Shown here in pieces: positions 11,283-23,099 of a stretch of 64,000 nt of DNA; the stretch's first letter is position 1, and each line of letters opens with the position of its first letter. The notes below the pieces were generated by a model. That model ran no database searches. It saw only the letters and a program-made list of their open reading frames with translations, and was not told the DNA's origin. The position numbers were made by a program, and so were the translations under genes. Source of the DNA: Ceratothoa steindachneri (Eukaryota; Arthropoda; Malacostraca; Isopoda; Cymothoidae); contig OZ018322.1 of the NCBI GenBank assembly GCA_963969495.1, positions 159,488,848-159,552,847 on the forward strand. Direction: 5' to 3'.

Positions 11283-13137
11283 CTTTTGACTAAATACAGA
11301 TCAAACTTGTTATTATAACGGGTTCGAAAAAAAACCTTAAACTTGATTTTATCTTTCAAGGGCTTTTTGTGTGTGATAGAAAAAGTTCCGCCAAACAATC
11401 TTTATGATCTACTTTTTCAGTACGTGTAATTAAAACTTTTTTTTCATTGTGTGAGGTTGTGTCGAGATGAAGGTACAAAAAAAATCAAGATCTCTGCTCT
11501 CTTGCACATGGGCCACAACAAGTCTGACATTGCCAAGCGGCTCATCATTAGCAAGATGATCTTCCACGGAGTCACGGAGAGGCTCAAGAGCAAGAACAAA
11601 GCCAGGATGGCGGCTTTCTCAACGAATCGAAGAGCCATGACAATCGAATTTCCCTTTTTTGATGAAAAAAACCTTACCAGATGATTCGTTCATTGACAAA
11701 TTTAACAACCGCAAGGTAAGCTTCGGTCAGGAAGTCTTCCAGTTCAGCTACGTGTCGACGAACAAGCACCCGCCTTCCGGAATGATACTCGAATTCCTTG
11801 CTTTTAATTGCGAGAAGATGCCACCAGTTTAGGTCGCGGCTGGTTACACTTCGCCGTTGCAGATTAGAGGGACATCATGTTGGCAACGAAAGTTCTGACA
11901 TGATAAAGAAGATTACGAAGTAGGTGGACTAGGTCTTTCACAGGCCGGTAGCTCCGTCCAAACGGGCATTTTCGTGCAACAGTGGTTTAGGTCAAATATG
12001 AACTTCAGCTCGAAATTTTTGCCGCCGTATTCGCCCAACCTCAATTGCCTAGACTACAATTTGTGGGTGTTCGTCGAAGGCAAGGTTTGCAAGGTCCGCC
12101 CATACAAAGTTGACGAGCTGAGCCAACATTTGTAGGGCCTCGTACGCAACGTGTGCGCGGCCCTCAAGTATCGCCTGGAGTGCGTGCTTGCCACTGAGGC
12201 GGATCACATTGATTAATATTACAAGGTAAACAAATATTCTCATTTAAAAAAATAAAAATGTATCTAACGACCAAAAAAATGTACATCATATTTAGCCACG
12301 TTAACGTGCTTAAAGTCTAAGTACAGTAGGCCAAATTTTATTTTATCACCGAACTCTACCACCTTTACTCCAAATTCATTTTGTACGATTAATATAAAAG
12401 CTATAAGTATCTCTTATCTCATCATGTCCGTTAATTCTTCTATTTTAATCTCCCACAATAGCAAAAGAAGCCCATTCCCATTCCAATTTCCCACTCGTTC
12501 GAAGTCATTAGACAACTCCACTTTCGCAGATTCAATTAGGCCATTACAAGATAGTAGATTACAGCCAAGGCAAGATTAACTTTTGCAACTCTACTTCACA
12601 AAGAAATATTTCCGAGTAACACATAACTATCTATTTATTGGATCCGGCGATTTTTACCACACGAGCTATGTGAAACAGTCGGTACCCTTTTCATTTATCC
12701 CATCAGACACAAAGTTTTCCTACCCTTTATGTTTGTCTTGCACAGCCAAATTAACTGTCATCTCCCTACTTTAAACAAATTCATTATTACTCAGCTCCAT
12801 TCCCTCATCCCATTGCCACACAGATTTCACATGCACACACTCGCTTCACCCAATGACGCTAAATAACTGAATTTTTTGGACAAGGGCCTCGACAACCCAA
12901 CTCATTAGCGCCTTTGCGATTGAAACAACAAAACTTTCAACTGCACTACTTCGCAAACAAGCAGCCGTTATCGTGCTTTATTTTTCTAGTAAGACTTTTG
13001 TGGGGAGACGATTTGAGTATCGCAAGAATGTTTCGAAGAGTCTAGGGGAAAACGGACTCTTCATAGTATGGCACAGACAAGGGCTCCAAAAAATGGCAGT
13101 GCGTCCCACGAGTGTGCCCAATTTGACGACAAAAATC
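11283..13137. repeat. Tandem duplication, copy 1 (1,854-bp period)
   Basis: This block recurs directly downstream with a constant offset of 1,854. By eye I find only four substitutions between the copies (near 11600, 12046, 12682 and 12727), so identity is about 99.8 percent. The unit contains a degenerate mariner gene (plus), T/C-rich spacer, and the last part of LINE copy 2 (minus), which ends abruptly at 13137 where copy 2 of the unit begins. Confidence 0.95.
11451..12243 (+). pseudogene. Degenerate mariner-type transposase (duplicate 1)
   Basis: The reading begins with a helix-turn-helix-like region (ISALLHMGHNKSDIAKRL, about 11492) followed by KARMAAF. Later, in shifted frames, come STNKHPPSGMI (about 11758), FNCEKMPPV (about 11805), FLPPYSPNLN (about 12017) and LDYNLWVFVEGKVCKVRP (about 12047). 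This order matches Tc1/mariner transposases with the T-K-H-P-x-S-x-M-x-L block and the P-P-x-S-P-D-L-N-P-x-D-Y block. In the latter, Asp of S-P-D-L is Asn here. The W-x-x-x-G-Y line and the second catalytic region are broken by stops. The gene is dead. Terminal inverted repeats were not identified. Confidence 0.7.
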
Positions 13138-14991
13138 TTTTGACTAAATACAGATCAAACTTGTTATTATAACGGGTTCGAAAAAAAACCTTAAACTTGA
13201 TTTTATCTTTCAAGGGCTTTTTGTGTGTGATAGAAAAAGTTCCGCCAAACAATCTTTATGATCTACTTTTTCAGTACGTGTAATTAAAACTTTTTTTTCA
13301 TTGTGTGAGGTTGTGTCGAGATGAAGGTACAAAAAAAATCAAGATCTCTGCTCTCTTGCACATGGGCCACAACAAGTCTGACATTGCCAAGCGGCTCATC
13401 ATTAGCAAGATGATCTTCCACGGAGTCACGGAGAGGCTCAAGAGCAAGAACAAGGCCAGGATGGCGGCTTTCTCAACGAATCGAAGAGCCATGACAATCG
13501 AATTTCCCTTTTTTGATGAAAAAAACCTTACCAGATGATTCGTTCATTGACAAATTTAACAACCGCAAGGTAAGCTTCGGTCAGGAAGTCTTCCAGTTCA
13601 GCTACGTGTCGACGAACAAGCACCCGCCTTCCGGAATGATACTCGAATTCCTTGCTTTTAATTGCGAGAAGATGCCACCAGTTTAGGTCGCGGCTGGTTA
13701 CACTTCGCCGTTGCAGATTAGAGGGACATCATGTTGGCAACGAAAGTTCTGACATGATAAAGAAGATTACGAAGTAGGTGGACTAGGTCTTTCACAGGCC
13801 GGTAGCTCCGTCCAAACGGGCATTTTCGTGCAACAGTGGTTTAGGTCAAATATGAACTTCAGCTCGAAATTTTTGCCGCCGTATTCGCCCAACCTCAATT
13901 CCCTAGACTACAATTTGTGGGTGTTCGTCGAAGGCAAGGTTTGCAAGGTCCGCCCATACAAAGTTGACGAGCTGAGCCAACATTTGTAGGGCCTCGTACG
14001 CAACGTGTGCGCGGCCCTCAAGTATCGCCTGGAGTGCGTGCTTGCCACTGAGGCGGATCACATTGATTAATATTACAAGGTAAACAAATATTCTCATTTA
14101 AAAAAATAAAAATGTATCTAACGACCAAAAAAATGTACATCATATTTAGCCACGTTAACGTGCTTAAAGTCTAAGTACAGTAGGCCAAATTTTATTTTAT
14201 CACCGAACTCTACCACCTTTACTCCAAATTCATTTTGTACGATTAATATAAAAGCTATAAGTATCTCTTATCTCATCATGTCCGTTAATTCTTCTATTTT
14301 AATCTCCCACAATAGCAAAAGAAGCCCATTCCCATTCCAATTTCCCACTCGTTCGAAGTCATTAGACAACTCCACTTTCGCAGATTCAATTAGGCCATTA
14401 CAAGATAGTAGATTACAGCCAAGGCAAGATTAACTTTTGCAACTCTACTTCACAAAGAAATATTTCCGAGTAACACATAACTATCTATTTATTGGATCCG
14501 GCGATTTTTACCACACGAGCTATGTGAAACAGTCGGTGCCCTTTTCATTTATCCCATCAGACACAAAGTTTTCCTTCCCTTTATGTTTGTCTTGCACAGC
14601 CAAATTAACTGTCATCTCCCTACTTTAAACAAATTCATTATTACTCAGCTCCATTCCCTCATCCCATTGCCACACAGATTTCACATGCACACACTCGCTT
14701 CACCCAATGACGCTAAATAACTGAATTTTTTGGACAAGGGCCTCGACAACCCAACTCATTAGCGCCTTTGCGATTGAAACAACAAAACTTTCAACTGCAC
14801 TACTTCGCAAACAAGCAGCCGTTATCGTGCTTTATTTTTCTAGTAAGACTTTTGTGGGGAGACGATTTGAGTATCGCAAGAATGTTTCGAAGAGTCTAGG
14901 GGAAAACGGACTCTTCATAGTATGGCACAGACAAGGGCTCCAAAAAATGGCAGTGCGTCCCACGAGTGTGCCCAATTTGACGACAAAAATC
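13138..14991. repeat. Tandem duplication, copy 2
   Basis: Second copy of the 1,854-bp unit. At its right end it continues without a break into LINE copy 2 (minus strand) past 14991. Copy 2 therefore keeps the original right flank and copy 1 the original left flank (11282). Confidence 0.95.
13305..14097 (+). pseudogene. Degenerate mariner-type transposase (duplicate 2)
   Basis: Same gene remnant as at 11451-12243, with the same stops and frameshifts. The gene was therefore already dead when the block was duplicated. The single differences seen (for example position 13454, g instead of a) do not restore any frame. Confidence 0.7.
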
Positions 14992-17170
14992 AATCTTTAG
15001 CCGTCGTGGCATTGAATGGTAGGTCCATGGTAACAGATGCAGCGCAAATGGACGCAACTTTAAGTTCCCACCGGCTGTCTCCCATCTTTTACGCCAAGCA
15101 GCCCGGAGAGCTGCCCGTCTTCCTGCCAAGCAATCGATATGAGGAAGAGAGAAATACTGGTTTGGTGACCTAGTCCTCGCATACTCATCGCCCTCATCAG
15201 GGCGCTCATTCACCACAGTTCTTACATGACCAGGAAGCCAACACAAAATAATGTCGACATCTGCCCGGCTCGCCAAAACTATATCGTCACGGATATCGCA
15301 AAGCAGGTGATGCGGATATTTCAATACCCTGAGAGGAGTCAGGGCTCTTTGTGAGTCGTTATAAATCTCAATCTAGTCCATAAAATGGGGCACATCGCTT
15401 TATCTCCCGTACCGAGCGGTGCATTGCAACCAGTTCGGACGAGAAGAGAGACGCAGCGCCTGGCTGAGCCCAACTGACTTCAAAGAGAGGGGATATGGCG
15501 TGAAAACCGACCACCTCTTATGACTTAGAGACATATATATATACACTGGCATGGTTCCAGCGTGACACAGAGTGTGTTTCAAAAAAGTTGAACGCAATAC
15601 TTCCGGCGCTGTAGAAGCTTTGGTAGCAGAGATTTGTCCACAAATAGTTATAGGTGGTACTATCCAGGGTGGCGTCCAAGCAGAACCAGGAGCGCCACCG
15701 ACCACAGAGCCATATCTAGTTCTCGAAGGAGTTTCCTAGCGCCAAACCCAAAGGGTTTAGGGTATGAGAGGTGTATTCCTGAGGCATAGGCACCGTCGAG
15801 ATCAGCTGCAAATTCAGTAAGAACTGGTCACGTGTGAGGGAGTTGCGGGGCTCACGCGTATCTCTCAGTGGGGGCGTGTGGAAGGAACCGTTTGGTAGGT
15901 AAAGGCCGCTGTGCTAGATCAAGTAGGCACCGTACCCGGCGCAGAGCGAGAAGGATCTCTCTAGCATCGACAAATTGGCTCTCAATGGGGGACGTGCGGG
16001 TGGCACCGTTCACCTTGCGAAGGCCAGTGTGATGGATCGAGTCCACCTTCCGCATTTTACGCTAGACTGCGAAAGGATAAATCTCGCATCTATAGTCTAG
16101 TCTCAAACCAACAATGGTAAAAAAAAATGTAAGGCATTAGCCCTATCACTGCTCTAGGATCTGAACCTCACAGACCGAAGAATGTCCATGGCGCGGGTAC
16201 AAGAGATCCTAAAGGTGCGAATATAACCCTCCAAGGTAAAGAAAGGTCAAATACCTTATCAAGGAAACGGTGCGAGTCTACCACTTCCAGTCGAACCCCA
16301 TTTAAAAAAAATATGGGTTAGGGTGGAGCTGCGGTTAGCGGGAAACGTACATGACAATATTCTTGCAAGGAAAGCAGAAGCTTGTGCGCTTCGGCATAGC
16401 GAGAGACACGGTTCAAAACGTGCATGAGTCGACGCCAGAGAGCTGGCATCTGGGCCGCGCCAAAAGACATAGAAAGGTTCTCCACATATAGCATATATGT
16501 TTCATTTCCTGAGATGCAAACCCCGACGCCCTCACCGAGCACCACCGGGGTGAGCTCTCGGGCACCATAAAATGATAGTTGAATAGGAAAGTGATCGCTA
16601 ACATGGTGGTCATCGACTACCCACACCCAAAATCAGGCGGTGCATCCAGAGAGCACAAAGATAGATCGATACAGAAAAATAAGGTGGTTTTTGGGCAGTG
16701 ATGCGTAAACTCATCCACATTTAGAACACCTATCTCCAGTTCGTCAATCAGGTCAGCAAGTACTCGACTCCTTGAATTAATTAAGTAGTCTCTCCAGAAG
16801 GGCTGTCCACCCTTTAAATCTCTGAGCAAGAAAAAGGGCATTGGCAACCTTGCCATGACGCGGCAGAGGTCCCCGCGTCAAATACGGCTGACGTTGGAGT
16901 GTACGCGGAAATAACAGTATACCTTCTATCCAGGTGCAGATGCGCAGTCACTGCCTGGAAGGATGTATCGAAAGCAAAGAGAAGAACTGAGACATCATGC
17001 CATGTGTAAATGGCGCATCCTTTCGCCCGGTCCCACTCCCTTGGGGGTAGGGTTGCGAGGAGAGCTCTCTCCAGCCAATCGCCCGAGAGGAGAGCGTCTC
17101 ATAGTGAACTTCCCTCCGTGTCTCTCTATTTGTGGTTCCTATCAATAGTGTCACCTGAATATTGCCGGAA
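14840..17170 (-). pseudogene. LINE copy 2 ORF2 remnant
   Basis: Reading from high to low coordinates: EN N-terminal part at about 17160-16900; FFLLRDLKGGQPFW (about 16840-16800), where the usual G-D-x-N is degenerate; the D-L-S-L-C-S region; then DDHHVSDHFPI (about 16620-16585), the conserved S-D-H of EN. Directly after this comes YMLYVENLSMSFG (about 16500-16460), the RT catalytic box with D-D changed to E-N, so the fingers half of RT is gone. RT thumb and connection follow (SIHHTGLR at about 16030). RNase H and the C-terminal tail follow (ILCWLPGHV at about 15240; IGHTRGTHCHFL at about 14965). The RNase H T-D-G is lost in a small (at)n tract at 15533-15544. Confidence 0.75.
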
Positions 17171-17175
17171 GATGA
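14840..17175 (-). mobile_element. LINE copy 2, 5'-truncated, internally deleted
   Basis: Minus-strand member of the same I/R1-like family as copy 1, keeping the endonuclease, part of RT, RNase H and the C-terminal region. The 3' UTR probably extends below 14840 into the duplicated unit, and a 3' fragment is repeated at about 12986-13137. No ORF1 or family 5' end is present; homology stops near 17175. EN and RT are fused by a deletion that removes the first half of RT. Confidence 0.75.
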
Positions 17176-18606
17176 TCTAGTCATGTTCTACTTCGATAAC
17201 TTCTCAATACTTTATGGCAAGGCCTCAATTATTACATTGTAGTGTCCCCTTTAACATTGGCTTTATACAGAAGCGAAAAGATTTCGATTTTCTCTAGCCA
17301 TGAGAGGAAACCGATGGTTTTATATGGACATGCAAATGTTGAGGTGAACGAACGTGCGAGTGAGAATTTATGGATGTCTGTTCAAACATACATACTAGAC
17401 AGGCCATATTATCTTCTTCAGCATGATTATATGGCAAGGGTCAAGTCAGCGCTTTAACCTGCATGGCGTATAAGTTAGGAGACTGCTGAGAAAATCTAAA
17501 GCTGCCTGTCATCGCACCTCAACATTTACTCTGAAACTATTACCCAATGCGTCGAAAAAAAAGTGATTTTCTCTCTTTTGAATACACTTGAGGGCCACAC
17601 CGCTATCCGATATAACGCTCTCACAAACGTTTCTGTGAAAATTATTTGGTCTTCCAGACTCTCCGCAACATTTTTTTCAATAACCTAGTATATGGAAGTA
17701 TCGTACTCTAAAACTTTCCCGTTACCGTAAAAGAGGAGATGCCTAATCCTTGTTTCTGGCAAACTAGCCGGGAAATTAGATTTAATAAGAGGCGGCCCTC
17801 CTCCATTCTATTTATTTTTTTATTAAATTTGTGTTCGCTTTCTTAAATTAATCTAAATATTGAAAATTATATTAAATTTAGGGACCTATTTATTTGTAAG
17901 ACTGGCAGGCCATAATAATATATTGTAGAAAAACATCCAGCTATTGGTTTTAAATTGAGTACGTTTAACTACAAAATATATTGAGGTAATTCCGGGAGTG
18001 ACATATTAAGAAGTGAGAAAATAATAAGAACGTGAGACAACCAAATATTGGGCAAAATAGTCTACATTTTTCCCTCTGTCCCCAAATCACGTTATCGTGA
18101 GTGAGTGGAAAATGCATAGACAGGGAAGGGGATTAAAAAAACTGTAGCAATGAGATACGACCAAATCTTTTGAAACCCCAAATCCGATTTGCTCCTTTGA
18201 GAGAAGTTAACTCATGATGAATATTCGATTTAAGCAGGAATTTAATTTTGGCCGGTACCATATTAACCAATGTTTGTAGATCACGGCTTAAACATTAAGT
18301 GTACAGTTATATGAATCTTTACTGAAACTTATACGATATGCATAATCCACATTAATATTTCTCTATAAATCGTAAAACAGTTCGAGATCTCATAAGCTCT
18401 CAAATACATTACTACTTTATATTTAATATAGTGGCGATGACTGTAGTAAAAATGCGGTACACTAATTTCAACCATTCATTATTTTATAGCATACGTAGTA
18501 GTCAGGATCAATCAAATACGGTATTCGTTTACATGATGACTGGCCCAGGGAAAAGTAAAACAATGTCATTGTCTTAGGTCAGTTTAGATTTTCAGACCTC
18601 CGCTTG
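17176..18606. other. AT-rich stretch without recognisable gene
   Basis: Contains one 71-codon plus frame (17242-17457) without a recognisable domain. Otherwise AT-rich sequence between LINE copy 2 and the LTR-like block of gypsy element A. Confidence 0.45.
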
Positions 18607-18945
18607 CTTCCTTTGACTCGGAAGGGAACGTGCTAAGCCCGCAGCACACTGCGAGCTTGCCTTGAATGATGTACTTTAAACGTGGGTTGCAATAAATCGA
18701 GGAAAAGTGAGTATTTTTCCTTGGCCGAATTAAGTCAACTAACTAGGAGGTTTTGGATATCAAACTGGATGAAACAAAATAATTTTACTACTGTACAAAA
18801 AAAAAATAATGCATACAACATAGGAATACAAAATAACTAAAAGGTTGCAACACGTCAGCTCCAGGTGGGAGTCATGATCACGTACCCACAAACGTACACA
18901 ATTATCTACAACAATTATCAACAAATACCTTTAATAAGGAGGCTC
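18607..18945 (-). repeat. LTR-like block of gypsy element A (3' side)
   Basis: The block matches 27381-27710 at roughly three quarters of positions. Both start with cttcctttgactcggaaggg and share ccttggccgaatta and a later acgtac-cacaaa segment. It lies just downstream of the RNase H end of the minus-strand element, where a 3' LTR is expected. The exact LTR termini are not certain. Confidence 0.55.
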
Positions 18946-19179
18946 ACCTGCCTCGGGTCCATAGCAATATAAGGTTAGCACAATCACTCTACTACACCAA
19001 AAAATTAACTTAAAAAGGTACATATTCTCTTAAACTTAATGGAAATATGGCCTGAGTATTTGTAAAAAAAAATCAATTTTAAAAATTAGAAAAATTTACT
19101 CTCAATCAGTATCAGTTCGAAGAGTTACAAATATATAGGACTCTAAATTGAAATTCTTGTAAAAACAAACTCCAGCGAA

Positions 19180-20320
19180 TTAGAAGACTATTATTGTTTT
19201 TTGACATTCCGGAGGTAGGACAAGGGTTTATGATCAGTTTCTATTACAACCTCTTTCCCTACCTAAAACGTTTTAAACTTTTGAAACCAAAAATTAACGC
19301 GAGGGCATCTAGCTCAATCACAGCGTAGTTCTTTTGGTGGGATAGCAATTTCCGACTTGCATATGCGATGGGAAAGCTATCATCATTTTTTCCGTACTAG
19401 ACTAGAACACAGCCTATTCCCCTCGTTGCTGGCATCTGTTCGAATGATAAACGGTTCATCGGGATTTGGCAAACATAATATGGGCGCCGACGCAAGTTGT
19501 CCCTTAAGTTGACTAGAACTCTTAACCGAAAGCAGGTTCCATACGAGTCCCTCGGGGACTTTTTTTAAAAAAAATGTTCACATAGGGGAGCGGAGAGTGA
19601 GGTAAAATTCTGAATAAAGCGTCTGCAAATGGCCGCGGAATCCACAAAGGATCTTAATTGCTTCTTGGTCGCTGGCAGAGGCATTTAAACAATTGCTCTA
19701 ATTTTATCCTCCCAAGGAGCTAGCCAGTTATTTCAAATAGAGAAGCCTAAATAGTTAATTGTACTGTAGGCGAAATGACATTTACTTGGCCTAATACTTA
19801 GATTATTTTCCTGAAGTCTAAGTAGAAAAATGCTTGTAGAACAGGTAGGCGCTGAATCCATTCATTCTTAGCCACATAAATATTATCAAATAGAATAATA
19901 TATTTAGTAATCTAACTAATATCTTTCTCATCATCTGATTATAAATATTGCATGCAGCGACAACACCAAATGGGGTTCGTCGAAATTGCATCCACCCCTT
20001 TTCAGTTAGGAAAGCTGTGTATTTGACCTCCTCTCGTGACGGAATTCGATAATACGCCTTGCACAAATCCTTCTCGGTTAAGAATTTGTTTTTCTCAAAC
20101 AGATTAAGATTCTGGTCAATACGGGGAATCGGTTATTCATTGAATACGGTAACTGAATTTAATTTTCTAAAATTGATACACATCTGGTATGACCCATATG
20201 ATTCCTTAACCATAACAACCGGCGAGCAATAATCTGTTTCGATGGTTCTATTATTTTTAAATTTAACATCTTCACAACCTCATCATTAAATGCTTCTCTC
20301 AGATGCATGTGCAGCTGATA
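19180..20320 (-). pseudogene. Gypsy element A reverse transcriptase and RNase H
   Basis: RT begins at about 20320 with residues resembling the primer grip and fingers. EKDLCKAYYRIPSREEVKY (about 20075-20020) and QFRRTPFGVVAACNIYNQMM (about 19990-19935) are gypsy RT motifs A and B. In the third frame FDNIYVAKNE (about 19892-19863) occupies the position of the Y-x-D-D box, with Asn for the second Asp. RNase H follows with EPFIIRTDASNEG (about 19460-19425), then (frameshifted) an E-x-D-A equivalent, and IETDHKPLSYL (about 19250-19210). These are the usual landmarks T-D-A-S and T-D-H-K-P-L of gypsy RNase H. Several stops separate the blocks. The start is arbitrary because RT is part of a polyprotein. 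Confidence 0.75.
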
Positions 20321-21138
20321 CACGGCTTAGATCGGACGGGGTCTTGGGTTTTCATTTGGATGTTGTGTTCAAATTGGGCTGCACAGCCAGGAAAACCGAA
20401 ATGACGTCACTGAATTGCTTCAGGGTCACTTTTAGATGTTTTTTTTCTGATTAGGAGACAACTGGTTACTTAATTTTAGTTCAGCCTACGAGGATTCAGT
20501 TGGATCTGGCAAGACGTGGAAAGGGTATTCACTGTCTTGCTCTAGGTAGTCAACTTGTATTATACTTATGGGGCCCATGAGATAATTAGCCTCGACCTGC
20601 AAATCCTCATCTATAGCCACAATCTAGTTAGCCCATGCGCGTCGGTGAGATTTCTTAAGAAGATTTACGTGGAAAAGCTTTATTCCTGTTGACGTTTCAA
20701 TCAAATAACCGACGGAGCTGCGTTTCATGATCACTTGATAGGCGCCCTTGCATTGGCTCATTAATTTGTTGTTTTTAGTTAGGAGCACCAAGAAAACTTT
20801 CTCACCTGGCTTAATTTTTCTATCTTCCGATTTTTAGTCAAGGTAAGTTTTATATTTATCCAAGTTAACATCCGCATTTGAAACGCTATTTCCGCGCATT
20901 TTTCCAAACTCTCTCGTAAGTCCAGCAGATACGAGTATGAAGATTGGATTTCCTGATAAAGTTTTTGATAAGTAAATAGTAGCTCCTTCCAAATGCTCAA
21001 GGAGCCTCATACATTGCTTCCGTTTATTAATTCAAACAGAGCGAAGACCTAGGTGCCATCGGAAATTTCTATATGCGCAAAGAGAGCTACGGGAAGAAAT
21101 CTGTGCCATTTTCTTAGCTGCTCGGCACATAATTTCTT

Positions 21139-21760
21139 CTAAATGGCTTTGAGACTGCTATTTAGCAGTTCGCACATTTCACTTACGGCTGGATGGAAGG
21201 GAGTCGTAAACAAGGGTTTTATCATCAGCAAGTTACCCACATATTCCTTCATTTGTGAAGTAAATTGGCGGCTACAATCGGACAATATCTCTTTTAGCAG
21301 CCCAACACGGAGGAAAATCTGATGAGTACTTCGACACAGCAATTGCTATCAATTTCTGTTGTGGGACAGCATAAGGGAATCTGGTGGCAAAATCGAACAG
21401 TTAAAACATAACTATAACCCTCACTTGAAGGTGAGTGAATCGGCCCGATCATGTCAATCGCCTCTCAGGAAATGTTTTTGAAGATTATTGGGCCCTCCTG
21501 TAAGGGTACAGGCTTGATTCTCCCTCTAATGGCGGTCTTCTGGCAGATGTCACACGAGGGACAGTAACGCAGGATTCAATCCGATGCACCTCGCCAAAAG
21601 AAATATTTAAGGACCCATTGTTCCCTCTTAGATTGGCTAAAAGGACTCGAGAAGAGACTAGCGTGGGCGGTTCGAAGTATTAGTTTGACATTGGACCGGG
21701 GACACATAATACTTGGGACTCTGGGTTATTGTCTGCTGAGCACACACGGTAAAGGAGGTC
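21139..21760 (-). pseudogene. Gypsy element A integrase
   Basis: The zinc-binding region shows CPSCDICQKTA (about 21569-21535). The core shows AIDMIGPIHS (about 21462-21435), ILSDCSRQFTSQ (about 21290-21255) and HPAVSEMCELLNSSLKAI (about 21195-21142). This supplies the Asp, Asp and Glu positions of the DDE triad, although frameshifts separate the first from the others. It lies between protease and RT, an unusual place for a Ty3/gypsy element. The C-terminal domain is not clearly readable. Confidence 0.75.
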
Positions 21761-21957
21761 ATCCTTAACAATGAAAGAGATTATCTTATTGCCCATAATT
21801 TACTTTCGCGTCTTGTTTTGTGGCTTTATCCATAGGTGGCGAAGAGATTCGCACACTTTCTGATTTTTTATAAAGTCTTCGCTCAGGATATTTAGGAAAT
21901 TTGAAGTGGCAGGTTTCCAAGAGATGCGGGCGCTTCCGATTTTTTAATCGATTAAGA

Positions 21958-22250
21958 TCAGGTGGTCATGAGTTGAGCTAAAGTGGGGGCGGATACCTGC
22001 GGACTCTGCCTAATTAAAACAGCAGAGAACTTGATGGGCCCTGCGTCTATCTCGGTCCAGCTAATGAAGTAGGCGCACTTGATGTAGCATCTCATAATGG
22101 GTAATCTGTTAGCCCGCCGCAGATAATCGTGCACTGTTGCAAAGTTGTCGTGATCCTGGGCTACAGATGGAAGTAATCTGTCAGATATTACGATGCACGT
22201 ACACCCTGTGTCACGCACGAGGGTTGAGATCCGGCAACCATTCACCACTC
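21958..22250 (-). pseudogene. Gypsy element A aspartic protease
   Basis: The open frame at 22248-21958 reads GCRISTLVRDTGCTCIVISD, with the D-T-G catalytic triplet of retropepsins followed by hydrophobic residues. Element B has the near-identical VSTLVRDTGCTCIVVSD. The domain would cleave the Gag-Pol polyprotein. It follows gag and precedes integrase. The segment itself is uninterrupted for 96 codons, the best-kept part of this element. Confidence 0.75.
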
Positions 22251-22289
22251 CAGTTTCAATTTGAAGACCTCCAGGTGTCTTTTATGAAA

Positions 22290-22889
22290 CAGAAAGTTTA
22301 ACTAGCGGACGCCGTGACTTGGGTCGCTTAAAGGTAGAGGTGCTTCTGATTATGACGGCGGTTGAGAAGGTGTGGCACTTATATTGTGCACTTGGAGGCG
22401 ATGAACACCTCTAAATTGAGAATTCTGAGGGTAATTAGTTCTTACATACCCCTATACTCCACAGGAGTTAAAGACGATAGTTCTCGTGTGGACCGACGAG
22501 GCAAGGTGATTAGAGGACTTGGGTTCGATTTAACGTTTGTCTGACAGGAAGAAGAATTTAGACTTAAAAGGATCAGTCATCTTGATGAACCGATCCCTCC
22601 CTAGTGTGGAGAAAAAATTTGGTTTTATGACCCTTTGCTTTGGGAGAGTGTGGTCCGTTTTCTTCTCTTCTTTCCTGGACTCTTATCTTCTCTCTCTCCA
22701 ATTAGCTTCCAGTTTCATTTTACGTTTTTCGGCTTCCAATTTCATCTTACGTTCTTCGGCTTCCAGTCTCATATTTTCCCTTCTTTCTTCTTTTTTGTTT
22801 ATCTCTTTTTCCTGAATATACGGGTTCAACAGGGGTCCTTTCAGTCCGAGGCTTTGACCTTGCTTGGGATAAGGGTTAAAGGAAGCCAT
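22290..22889 (-). pseudogene. Gypsy element A gag remnant
   Basis: The ATG at 22889 opens a frame with PKQGQSLGLKG and then a strongly charged run of Glu, Lys and Arg ending near 22683 (repeats of the type R-K-M-K-L-E-A-E), predicted to be a coiled coil. This is a typical gag N-terminal region. Downstream the frame breaks; a Cys-containing segment before the protease (about 22400-22350) may be the nucleocapsid zinc knuckle but is not clean. Assignment rests on position in front of the protease and on composition. Confidence 0.55.
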
Positions 22890-23099
22890 CGCGCTTATGT
22901 CGATTATCTACTTTGTTGTAAATTGAGCTTGACCTTTTCCACTGCCGAAACTTACCACTTGGCCTAACAATTACCTACAGATTGTTTCCACCCCTATCTT
23001 TACCAATTTTCCTCTCGTCAATTATTGTATTATTCCTGGTATTCATTTCACGTGCTGGCTCTCCCTTAATTAGACGTTGTTGGGTTCGTTCTAACAAAA

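Noticed and set aside
17242..17457. 71-codon frame with PYYLLQHD as a Tc1 fragment
   Set aside because: A single short similarity; no other transposase motif before or after it.
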